From CAJCIY01 sp036379355 (GTDB taxonomy: Bacteria; Actinomycetota; Actinomycetes; Mycobacteriales; CAJCIY01), in the NCBI GenBank assembly GCA_036379355.1, contig DASVGV010000158.1:1-7102 (forward strand): 7,102 bases of DNA. Direction: 5' to 3'. The translations under genes and the position numbers were made by a program. Within the stretch, counting starts at the first letter, position 1. Every line of letters starts with the position of its first letter. This document shows positions 1-6,131 of the stretch, in pieces. Under the pieces are notes generated by a model that was given only the letters and a program-made list of their open reading frames with translations, was not told the origin of the DNA and searched no databases.

Positions 1-516
1 CGCCCCCTGACGGAGGCACTCGCGGGCCGTCCGTACCTCGTGCTCGTACTGCTCGATGCGCGCGACCCCGGCAACGCCGGTACGGCGATCCGTACGGCCG
101 ACGCGGCGGGTGCGGACGCCGTCGTCCTGGCCAGAGGTCCGGAAGGCGGCTCGGTCGACATCCACGGCGGTAAGGCGGTACGCGCGTCGGCGGGCAGCAT
201 CTTCCATGTCCCCGTCGCCACCGGGACCTGGCCGGAGGTGCTGACCTCGTTGCGCGGCGCGGGGCTCCGTGTGCGGGCAACCACGACCGGCGGTCGCCTG
301 GACCTGTTCGCTGCCGACCTGAGGGAACCGACCGCGTGGGTACTGGGCAACGAGGCGCACGGGCTGCCACCGCAGGTGGCCGCGGCCTGCGACGAGACCG
401 TGTCGATCCCCATGCGCGGCCGCGCGGAGAGCCTCAACGTGGCCGCCGCCGCGGCCGTCTGCCTCTACGCTTCTGCGCGAGCGCAGGAGGGGGTCTCCCG
501 AGGGGAGGGCACATGA
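1..516 (+). CDS. SpoU/TrmH-family RNA 2'-O-ribose methyltransferase, 3' part (5' end outside window)
   Basis: The reading frame is open from base 1 and gives 171 residues to the TGA at 514-516; the N-terminus lies outside the window. Family members transfer a methyl group from S-adenosylmethionine to a ribose 2'-OH in rRNA or tRNA, using a SPOUT trefoil-knot fold. All three SpoU motifs are visible: motif 1 DPGNAGTAIRTADAAGA (visible residues 22-38, with Asn25 and the catalytic-type Arg31), motif 2 WVLGNEAHGLP (Asn117, Glu118) and motif 3 SIPMRGRAESLNVAAAAAV (Ser144, Asn146). Full-length relatives run about 250-290 residues, so roughly the last 60 percent is present; the missing part probably holds the N-terminal substrate-binding domain. 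The GTG at base 40 is in frame but is not the true start, because homologous sequence continues upstream of it. The stop overlaps the next start as ATGA. The family is secure; the modified nucleotide (23S rRNA or tRNA) cannot be told from the sequence, so no symbol is given. Confidence 0.93.
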   Translation, partial: RPLTEALAGRPYLVLVLLDARDPGNAGTAIRTADAAGADAVVLARGPEGGSVDIHGGKAVRASAGSIFHVPVATGTWPEVLTSLRGAGLRVRATTTGGRLDLFAADLREPTAWVLGNEAHGLPPQVAAACDETVSIPMRGRAESLNVAAAAAVCLYASARAQEGVSRGEGT

Positions 517-1568
517 GTTCCGCGGACGCGTACGCCGCGCTCCCGGACGCCGTGCTCGTCGTCGCCGCCGACGGCGTCATCCGCTCGGCCAACCCGGCGG
601 CGCACCGGCTGCTCGGCGACGGTCTGGAGGGCCGGTCGTTCTCGGCCGCGGTCGGACTCTGCGACGACCAGGGACGCGACTGGTGGGCCTGCGAGGCGGC
701 CGCCCGCGGCATGGCCGGTGTGCGCGCCGTACCCGAGCGGCGCCTGCTCGCCGGAGAGCGGCCGCTGCTCCTGACCGCGACGTACGTGCGCACCGGCGAC
801 CACCTCGACTCGGTGGTCGTGGCCCTGCGCGACACGCGAGCGCGCGACCGGATCGAACGCACCCACGCCGACCTGATCTCGACCGTGGCCCACGAGCTGC
901 GCTCGCCGCTGACGAGCGTCAAGGGCTTCACCGCCACGATGCTCGCGAAGTGGGACCGGTTCGGCGACGACGAGAAGAAGCAGATGCTCGCCTGGATCAA
1001 CGGGGACGCCGACCGCGTCACCCGCCTCCTGGCTGAGCTCCTCGACGTCAGCCGCATCGACACCGGCAGGCTCGAGCTGCACACCCAGGTGGTCGACGTG
1101 GCCGCCGTGGTCCGCAAGGCGTTCGCGGGACGCGTCGCCGCCGGGGAGGCGGCCGAACGGTTCGTCCTGGACGAGGTCGGCCAGCCGCCCGAGATGTGGC
1201 TGGACCCCGACAAGATCGAACAGGTGGTCGGCAACCTCGTCGAAAACGCGTTGCGGCACGGAGCGGGGTCGGTGACCGTGACCGTCGTGGGCGACGACGA
1301 GGGCGCCACCGTCACCGTGGACGACGAGGGCGACGGGGTCGCGCCCGACCTGGCCCCGCGGATCTTCTCCAAGTTCTTCCGCGGCAGAGCGAGCCGCGGC
1401 GGCACCGGCCTCGGGCTGTACATCGTCCGCGGGCTGGTGGAAGCCCACGGCGGTACGGTCGGGGTCGAGACCGCCCCGGGCGGCGGGGCACGGTTTCGAT
1501 TCCGGCTGCCTGCCGGCTCGCCGCCCTATGCGGAGGATCGCCTGCGATCCGACCCGCGTCAGCGTTGA
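513..1568 (+). CDS. Soluble PAS-domain sensor histidine kinase, orphan
   Basis: This 351-residue protein senses a signal through an N-terminal PAS domain, autophosphorylates on histidine and should pass the phosphate to a response regulator. The PAS-like segment covers about residues 6-108. The dimerisation/phosphoacceptor helices (about 117-183) carry the H-box STVAHELRSPLTSVKGF with phospho-acceptor His127. The HATPase_c domain follows (about 225-338): N-box EQVVGNLVENALRHG with Asn245, G1 box DDEGDGV (270-276), F-box IFSKFFRG (from 284) and G2 box GGTGLGL (296-302). All catalytic boxes look intact. There is no signal peptide or membrane helix, so it should be cytoplasmic. ATG 513 is chosen over an upstream in-frame ATG at 336 because it has a strong purine-rich site (AGGGGAGGG, 501-509), the PAS homology begins here, and it forms the ATGA overlap typical of translational coupling. 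The upstream extension would run through the conserved 3' end of the methyltransferase gene. No response regulator lies nearby; ligand and partner are unknown. Confidence 0.93.
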   Translation: MSSADAYAALPDAVLVVAADGVIRSANPAAHRLLGDGLEGRSFSAAVGLCDDQGRDWWACEAAARGMAGVRAVPERRLLAGERPLLLTATYVRTGDHLDSVVVALRDTRARDRIERTHADLISTVAHELRSPLTSVKGFTATMLAKWDRFGDDEKKQMLAWINGDADRVTRLLAELLDVSRIDTGRLELHTQVVDVAAVVRKAFAGRVAAGEAAERFVLDEVGQPPEMWLDPDKIEQVVGNLVENALRHGAGSVTVTVVGDDEGATVTVDDEGDGVAPDLAPRIFSKFFRGRASRGGTGLGLYIVRGLVEAHGGTVGVETAPGGGARFRFRLPAGSPPYAEDRLRSDPRQR

Positions 1569-1570
1569 GC

Positions 1571-1588
1571 CGGCGGGCACCTCCGCCG
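1571..1588 (+). repeat. Perfect 6-bp inverted repeat in the kinase-pheS gap
   Basis: CGGCGG (1571-1576) and its exact complement CCGCCG (1583-1588) flank the six-base loop GCACCT, two bases after the kinase stop codon. A hairpin could form in the mRNA, but no T-run follows, so it does not look like a classical intrinsic terminator. It may slow ribosomes or polymerase, protect a 3' end, or be chance in GC-rich DNA. The rest of the 54-base gap (1569-1622) holds a short CCGA direct repeat and the pheS ribosome-binding region; I see no convincing promoter in it. Confidence 0.35.
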
Positions 1589-1622
1589 TACCGACCGACC
1601 CAACCACCGAGAGAGACGGATC

Positions 1623-2744
1623 ATGTCCGCCCCCAACTCCGGCTTCGACCCCGTCGAGGTCGAGGCCCTCAAGCCTGCCGCGCTGGCCGCCGCCGTCGAC
1701 GCCGCGCGGGCGGCGTTCGCCGGCGCCGCCGACCTCGACGCCCTCGCCGCGGAGCGGTCCGCCCACCTCGGCGACCGGTCGCCGATCGCGCTGGCGCGCC
1801 GCGAGATCGGCGCGCTGCCCCCGACGGCGCGGGCCGACGCCGGGCGCCGCGTGAACGAGGCCTTGCAGGCGACCACGGCGTCGTACGACGCACGCCACGA
1901 GGCGCTGCTGGCGGCGCGGGCGGCCGCGATCCTCGCCGAGGAGCGCGTGGACGTGACGCTCCCGGTGGACCGGGTGCGGGTCGGCGCGCGCCACCCGATG
2001 ACGCTGCTGCGGGAGCGGCTCGAGGACGTGTTCGTCGGTCTCGGCTGGCAGGTGGCCGAGGGCCCCGAGGTCGAGCACGAGTGGTTCAACTTCGACGCCC
2101 TCAACTTCGGCGGCGACCATCCGGCGCGCGAGCTGCAGGACACCCTCGCGGTCGGCCCCGCCGACGCGCACCTGGTGCTGCGGACGCACACCAGCCCGGT
2201 GCAGATCCGGTCGCTGCTGACCAGGGAGCTGCCCGTCTACGTCGTGTGCCCGGGGCGGGTCTACCGGGCCGACGCCATCGACGCGACGCACCTGCCGGTC
2301 TTCACCCAGATCGAAGGGCTGGCCGTGGACCGGGGGCTCACGATGGCCCACCTGCGCGGGACGCTGGACACGCTCGTCCGCGAGATGTTCGGTCCAGGGC
2401 TGGGAACTCGCCTACGACCGAACTACTTCCCGTTCACCGAGCCCTCCGCCGAGATGGACCTGGTCTGCTTCGTCTGCCAGGGCACCTCCGCCCGTCCCGG
2501 CGCCGAGCCGTGCCGTACGTGCTCCTCCGAGGGCTGGATCGAGTGGGGCGGCTGCGGCATGGTCCACCCGAACGTGCTGCGCTCGGCCGGCATCGACCCG
2601 CAGGAGTACTCGGGGTTCGCGTTCGGGCTGGGCGTCGAGCGCACGCTGATGTTTCGCAACGGTCTGACCGACCTGCGCGACGTGCTGGACGGCGACGTCC
2701 GGTTCACCCTCCCGTTCGGGGCCGGCCTGGCGGGTGAGGTCTGA
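1623..2744 (+). CDS. pheS: Phenylalanyl-tRNA synthetase, alpha (catalytic) subunit
   Basis: Together with PheT this forms the cytoplasmic alpha2-beta2 class II synthetase that activates phenylalanine with ATP and loads it on tRNA(Phe). The 373-residue protein has an alanine-rich helical N-terminal arm (about 1-105, the tRNA-binding coiled coil), then the catalytic core. Motif 1 begins near His124 (HPMTLLRERLEDVF). FNFDALNF and the substrate-pocket THTSPVQ (His189, Ser191, Gln194) follow. Motif 2 is RVYRADAIDATHLPVFTQIEG with Arg215, and motif 3 is GFAFGLGVERTLMF with Arg340. Allowing an 11-residue offset, these pocket residues line up with E. coli His178, Ser180, Gln183 and Arg204 as I recall them. 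Between motifs 2 and 3 sits a Cys4 insert, Cys282-x2-Cys285-x11-Cys297-x2-Cys300, absent from E. coli PheS and probably a zinc knuckle. ATG 1623 follows a modest site (GAGAGAGA, 1609-1616), and MSAPN...DPVEVEALKP matches the N-terminal style of actinobacterial PheS. The TGA overlaps the pheT ATG by one base, as suits a fixed-stoichiometry complex. Confidence 0.98.
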   Translation: MSAPNSGFDPVEVEALKPAALAAAVDAARAAFAGAADLDALAAERSAHLGDRSPIALARREIGALPPTARADAGRRVNEALQATTASYDARHEALLAARAAAILAEERVDVTLPVDRVRVGARHPMTLLRERLEDVFVGLGWQVAEGPEVEHEWFNFDALNFGGDHPARELQDTLAVGPADAHLVLRTHTSPVQIRSLLTRELPVYVVCPGRVYRADAIDATHLPVFTQIEGLAVDRGLTMAHLRGTLDTLVREMFGPGLGTRLRPNYFPFTEPSAEMDLVCFVCQGTSARPGAEPCRTCSSEGWIEWGGCGMVHPNVLRSAGIDPQEYSGFAFGLGVERTLMFRNGLTDLRDVLDGDVRFTLPFGAGLAGEV

Positions 2745-5170
2745 TGCTCGTACCGCTGTCCTGGCTGCGCGCCGTCCTGCCTGCCCTCGGTGAGCGGACC
2801 GGGCGTGACGTGGCGGACGCGCTGCTGCGCGTGGGCCTGGAGGTCGAGCGGGTCGAGCGCCTCGGCGTCGAGCACCTCGTCGTGGGGGAGGTGCTCGCCT
2901 TCGAGGCCGAGCCGCAGAAGAACGGCAAGACCATCCGGTGGTGTCAGGTCGCCGTCGGGGAGGACGTCCCGCGCGGCATCGTCTGCGGTGCCGCGAACTT
3001 CGCGGCGGGGGACCGGGTGGTCGTCGCCCTGCCCGGCGCCGTGCTGCCGGGCGACTTCCGGATCGGGCGGCGCAAGACGTACGGCCACTGGTCGGACGGC
3101 ATGATCTGCTCGGCGCGCGAGCTCGGCATCGGCGAGGACCACGACGGCATCCTCGTGCTGGGTTCGGACGCGGCCGTCGGCATCGACGCCTCGTCGCTGC
3201 TGGCGCTCGACGACGAGGTGCTCGACATCGCGGTCACCCCGGACCGCGGCTACCAGCTGTCGGTACGTGGGGTCGCGCGCGAGGCGGCAGCGGCGCTGGG
3301 CCTGCCGTTCGCGGACCCCGCGGACACGACGATCCCGGAACTTCCTGCGGGACAGGAGGTCTTCCTGGACGACCTTGCTGGCTGCGACCGGTACGTCGCC
3401 CTGACCGTCGACGGTCTCGATCCGTCGGCGCCGACGCCCGGCTGGCTGCGGGACCGGCTCGTCCGGGCGGGCATGCGCCCGGTGTCACTCGCCGTGGACG
3501 TGACGAACTACGTGATGCTCGAGCTGGGCCAGCCCCTGCACGCGTTCGACGCCGACACCCTGTCGGGCGCGATCCGCGTCCGCCGAGCCGTCGACGGCGA
3601 GACGCTCACGACGCTCGACCATGTCGACAGAACGCTGGACCCCGAGGACGTCGTGATCGCGGACGACGACGGGCCGGTCGCGCTCGCCGGGGTGATGGGC
3701 GGCGCCCGGACCGAGATCGCGGCGACGACGACGCGGGTGCTCATCGAGGCCGCGCACTTCCCGCCGACGCCGGTGGCCCGGGCCGTCCGCCGCCACCGGC
3801 TGCCGAGCGAGGCGGCCCGACGCTTCGAACGGGCCGTCGACCCGGAGCTGTGCCCGGCGGCCGCACTGGCCGCCGCCCGGCTGCTCGCCGAGAACGGGGG
3901 GGCCACCGCGGTCGCTCTCACCGACGTCGACCGGCACCTCCCGCTGCCCGCCCTGACGATGGCCGCGGACCTGCCCGCCCGGGTCGGTGGTCGCCCCGTC
4001 GCCCGGGAGGCGGTCGTCACCGCGCTGGAGACAGTGGGCTGCACGGTGAGCGGCCAGGACGCCCTGGTCGTCGAGCCGCCGCCGTGGCGGCCGGACCTCG
4101 TCGAGGGCGTCGACCTGGTCGAGGAGGTGCTGCGCCTCGAAGGCCTGGACCTGCTGCCGTCGGTCCTGCCGCTGCCGCCGGGTAGCGGTGGCCTCACGGC
4201 GCCGCAGCGTCGGGTGCGGGCGGTCTCCCGCGCGCTCGCCGCGGCGGGCTACGTCGAGGTCGTCACGTCGCCTTTCGTCGCGCCGGGTGCGGGCCGCGAC
4301 GGCGAGCCGGAACTGGTCGTCCGCAACCCCCTGTCCGCCGAGGAGTCGGTGCTGCGTACCTCGCTCGTGCCCGGACTCGCGGGAGCGCTGGCGCGGAACA
4401 CCGCGCGCGGACGGCCGGACGTGGCGCTCTTCGAGGTGGGCTTGGTGTTCCGCGACCGTCGGGGTCCGCACGTGCCCCCACCGAAGGCCGCCCTGCGTCC
4501 CGACGCGGCCCTGCTCGCGGCTCTGGACGCCAGCCTGCCGGAGCAGCCCGTACGAGCCGGCTGGCTGCTTGCCGGCCGGGCCGAGCCCGCCGGCTGGTGG
4601 GGCCCCGGACGTCCGGTCGACTGGACCGATGCCCTTGCCGCCGCCTACGCCGTCGGGGCGGCGGTCGGCCGTCCGCTCGCCGTCGCGGCCAGCCCGGCGG
4701 AGCCCTACCACCCCGGCCGCTGCGCCGCGGTTCTCCTGGACGGGCAGGTGGTCGGCCACGCCGGCCAGCTGCACCCGGACGTCGCGGAGGCGCTCGGCCT
4801 CCCGCCGGGGACGTGCGGAGGCGAGATCGACCTCGGCCCGCTCCTCGCGAGTGACGACCGAGTCGTCCCGGCGCCTCGGCCGTCGGGCTACCCGGCCGGC
4901 ACAGTCGACGTAGCCCTGGTCGTGGCCGACGAGGTGCCACACGCGGCTGTCGCGGCCGCCCTGCGCGAGGGTGCCGGGCCGCTGCTGGAGGATCTGGCCC
5001 TGTTCGACATCTATGCCGGCGCGCCCGTCCCGGCGGGGTCGCGATCGCTGGCGTTCACGCTGCGGTTCCGGGCATCCGACCGCACCCTCGACGGGGACGA
5101 GGTCAACGCCGCCCGCGACGCCGCGGTCGCCGCAGCCGCTGCTGCGACCGGAGCGAGGCTGCGCGCATGA
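2744..5170 (+). CDS. pheT: Phenylalanyl-tRNA synthetase, beta subunit (tRNA binding and editing)
   Basis: This 808-residue bacterial-type beta subunit recognises tRNA(Phe) and hydrolyses mischarged Tyr-tRNA(Phe). Domains in order: the short N-terminal B1 segment starting MLVPLSWLRAVLP; an OB-fold tRNA-binding domain (about 42-150, including GIVCGAANF and SDGMICSARELG); the B3/B4 editing domain (about 205-375); B5 (about 405-475); the catalytic-like B6/B7 core (about 480-700); and the C-terminal FDX-ACB anticodon-binding domain (about 712-808). In the editing domain, His266 (HAFD), Glu335 (VLIEAAHF), Ser355 and Ala357 fall where E. coli has His265, Glu334, Thr354 and Ala356, so editing is probably intact. 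In B5, Asp451, Asp457, Glu460 and Glu461 have the spacing of the E. coli Mg2+ ligands. A small oddity is FERAVDP (361-367) where FERGVDP is usual. The start follows GGTGAGG (2733-2739) and overlaps the pheS stop. A run of seven G (3896-3902) lies in frame. Confidence 0.98.
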   Translation: MLVPLSWLRAVLPALGERTGRDVADALLRVGLEVERVERLGVEHLVVGEVLAFEAEPQKNGKTIRWCQVAVGEDVPRGIVCGAANFAAGDRVVVALPGAVLPGDFRIGRRKTYGHWSDGMICSARELGIGEDHDGILVLGSDAAVGIDASSLLALDDEVLDIAVTPDRGYQLSVRGVAREAAAALGLPFADPADTTIPELPAGQEVFLDDLAGCDRYVALTVDGLDPSAPTPGWLRDRLVRAGMRPVSLAVDVTNYVMLELGQPLHAFDADTLSGAIRVRRAVDGETLTTLDHVDRTLDPEDVVIADDDGPVALAGVMGGARTEIAATTTRVLIEAAHFPPTPVARAVRRHRLPSEAARRFERAVDPELCPAAALAAARLLAENGGATAVALTDVDRHLPLPALTMAADLPARVGGRPVAREAVVTALETVGCTVSGQDALVVEPPPWRPDLVEGVDLVEEVLRLEGLDLLPSVLPLPPGSGGLTAPQRRVRAVSRALAAAGYVEVVTSPFVAPGAGRDGEPELVVRNPLSAEESVLRTSLVPGLAGALARNTARGRPDVALFEVGLVFRDRRGPHVPPPKAALRPDAALLAALDASLPEQPVRAGWLLAGRAEPAGWWGPGRPVDWTDALAAAYAVGAAVGRPLAVAASPAEPYHPGRCAAVLLDGQVVGHAGQLHPDVAEALGLPPGTCGGEIDLGPLLASDDRVVPAPRPSGYPAGTVDVALVVADEVPHAAVAAALREGAGPLLEDLALFDIYAGAPVPAGSRSLAFTLRFRASDRTLDGDEVNAARDAAVAAAAAATGARLRA

Positions 5171-6102
5171 CCCGCCGTCGCCTCGCGTGGACCGCCGGCC
5201 TGCTGCTGGCCCTCACGTTCGGGCTGGCCGCCTGCGGGTCGGCCGCGAACCCCCGGTCCGCGACAACGCCGGCGCACTACTACGTCTCCGTCGGCGACTC
5301 GTACGCCGCCGGATTCCAGCCGACCGGCCCGCACGGGAAGGGCCACGACACCACCAACGGGTACGCGTACCAGCTCGTCGGCCTCGCCGCCCCCCGGGGC
5401 TATCACCTCACCGTCGTCAACTTCGGCTGCGACGGGGCGACCACGCAGTCTCTCCTCGACGAGAAGGGCTGTCAGCACAGGGCTCCCGACGGTCCCACGT
5501 ACCCCGATGAGACGCAGGCCGCGGCTGCGGAGCAGTTCCTCGCGGCGCACCGGGGCCAGGTCGACCTGGTCACCGTGTCCATCGGCGGCAACGACGTGAC
5601 CAGCTGCGCGAAGAGCACGGATCCGATCAGCTGCGTGGCGGGTGCGATCACCGTCATCAAGACCCAGCTCGGCGTACTGCTTCCCGCGCTCCGCGCCGCC
5701 GCGGGGCCGGACGTGAAGATCATCGGCCTCACGTACCCGGACGTGATCCTCGGCGGGTACGTGTCCACGTCGTCGTCCGCGCGCGGTCTGGCCACGCTCT
5801 CCACGACGGCCTTCAAGTCGCTCATCAACCCGGCCCTTCAGGCCCAGTACGCGGCCATCGGCGCCACCTTCGTGGACGTGACGGCGGCCACCGGCGCCTA
5901 CCTGCCGTTCACCGAGACCACGGACCTGCCGCCGTACGGATCGATTCCGACCGCCGTCGCCAAGGTCTGCGAGCTCACGTACTACTGCCAGTACCAGGAC
6001 ATCCATCCGCGCACGGTTGGCTACCGGGACATCGCCGGCCTCATCGCGGCCGCCCTGCCCCCGGTCACACCGCCGACAGCCCCGGGCGAGCCGCTTTCAT
6101 AG
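5167..6102 (+). CDS. Secreted SGNH/GDSL-type lipase-esterase, predicted lipoprotein
   Basis: The 311-residue product begins with a lipoprotein signal peptide: MTRRR, a hydrophobic stretch, and the lipobox LAAC with Cys23 as the lipidated residue. It should therefore be anchored on the outer face of the membrane. The mature part is an SGNH hydrolase: block I VSVGDSYAAG with nucleophile Ser45, block II NFGCDGATT with Gly87, block III IGGNDV with Asn142, and block V DIHP with Asp278 and His280 completing the triad. Such enzymes hydrolyse ester bonds of lipids, acylated glycans or similar compounds; the substrate cannot be read here. Six mature cysteines (88, 102, 147, 156, 268, 274) fall in three near pairs, suggesting three disulfides as in secreted actinobacterial SGNH lipases. 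The ATG overlaps the pheT stop as ATGA and is preceded by GAGG at 5155-5158, so translation is probably coupled to pheT. A functional link to tRNA charging is not evident. Family confident, substrate unknown. Confidence 0.93.
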   Translation: MTRRRLAWTAGLLLALTFGLAACGSAANPRSATTPAHYYVSVGDSYAAGFQPTGPHGKGHDTTNGYAYQLVGLAAPRGYHLTVVNFGCDGATTQSLLDEKGCQHRAPDGPTYPDETQAAAAEQFLAAHRGQVDLVTVSIGGNDVTSCAKSTDPISCVAGAITVIKTQLGVLLPALRAAAGPDVKIIGLTYPDVILGGYVSTSSSARGLATLSTTAFKSLINPALQAQYAAIGATFVDVTAATGAYLPFTETTDLPPYGSIPTAVAKVCELTYYCQYQDIHPRTVGYRDIAGLIAAALPPVTPPTAPGEPLS

Positions 6103-6123
6103 ATATGCGTTCCTCTGTATAGT
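6094..6123 (+). promoter_or_regulatory. Putative argC promoter giving a leaderless transcript
   Basis: TATAGT (6118-6123) differs from the -10 consensus TATAAT at one position. A -35-like CTTTCA (6094-6099) lies 18 bases upstream but matches TTGACA at only three of six positions, so the -10 carries most of the weight. Transcription from this -10 would begin near 6130, one or two bases before the argC ATG at 6132. No Shine-Dalgarno sequence precedes that ATG, which fits a leaderless mRNA, a common mode in actinobacteria. The possible ARG box lies across the -35 and spacer region, where a repressor would block polymerase. Confidence 0.5.
6096..6109 (+). promoter_or_regulatory. Putative ARG box (ArgR operator) upstream of argC
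   Basis: TTCAT-AGAT-ATGCG is an imperfect palindrome with the ARG-box layout TGCAT-N4-ATGCA, one mismatch in each half, and an AT-rich centre. It overlaps the last codons of the lipoprotein gene and sits in a stretch of about 38 percent GC (6095-6128) within otherwise strongly GC-rich DNA. Its place just ahead of the argC promoter would allow repression by arginine-loaded ArgR. A weaker second candidate, TGCAT-CGTC-ATGGG (6123-6136), runs over the argC start codon, but its right half is poor and the 27-base offset is not the usual 21. The call rests on pattern and context only. Confidence 0.45.
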
Positions 6124-6131
6124 GCATCGTC

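Noticed and set aside
1565..1594. A possible pheS promoter, TTGAGC with TACCGA 18 bases downstream
   Set aside because: The -10 matches the consensus poorly and the region is GC-rich with a hairpin in the spacer; read-through from the kinase gene explains pheS expression as well.
465..2351. A 628-codon open frame on the minus strand across the kinase and pheS
   Set aside because: It is antisense to two well-recognised genes. Its product is a low-complexity Arg/Gly/Val-rich sequence with no recognisable domain, which is expected when third positions on the + strand are almost all G or C.
1196..2737. A 513-codon + strand frame overlapping the kinase and pheS
   Set aside because: The product is Arg/Pro/Gly-rich out-of-frame translation of two conserved genes, so it is not a real gene.
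3896..3902. A run of seven G in pheT as a programmed frameshift or phase-variation site
   Set aside because: The frame is intact through a conserved region, and G runs of this length are unremarkable at this base composition.
3485..4942. A 485-codon open frame on the minus strand opposite pheT
   Set aside because: It is a composition-driven shadow of pheT with no domain signature and no plausible start region.
6105..6122. A tiny upstream frame ATG CGT TCC TCT GTA TAG ahead of argC, as a possible leader peptide
   Set aside because: It lies upstream of the predicted transcription start, has no ribosome-binding site, no arginine-codon run and no attenuator hairpin after it.
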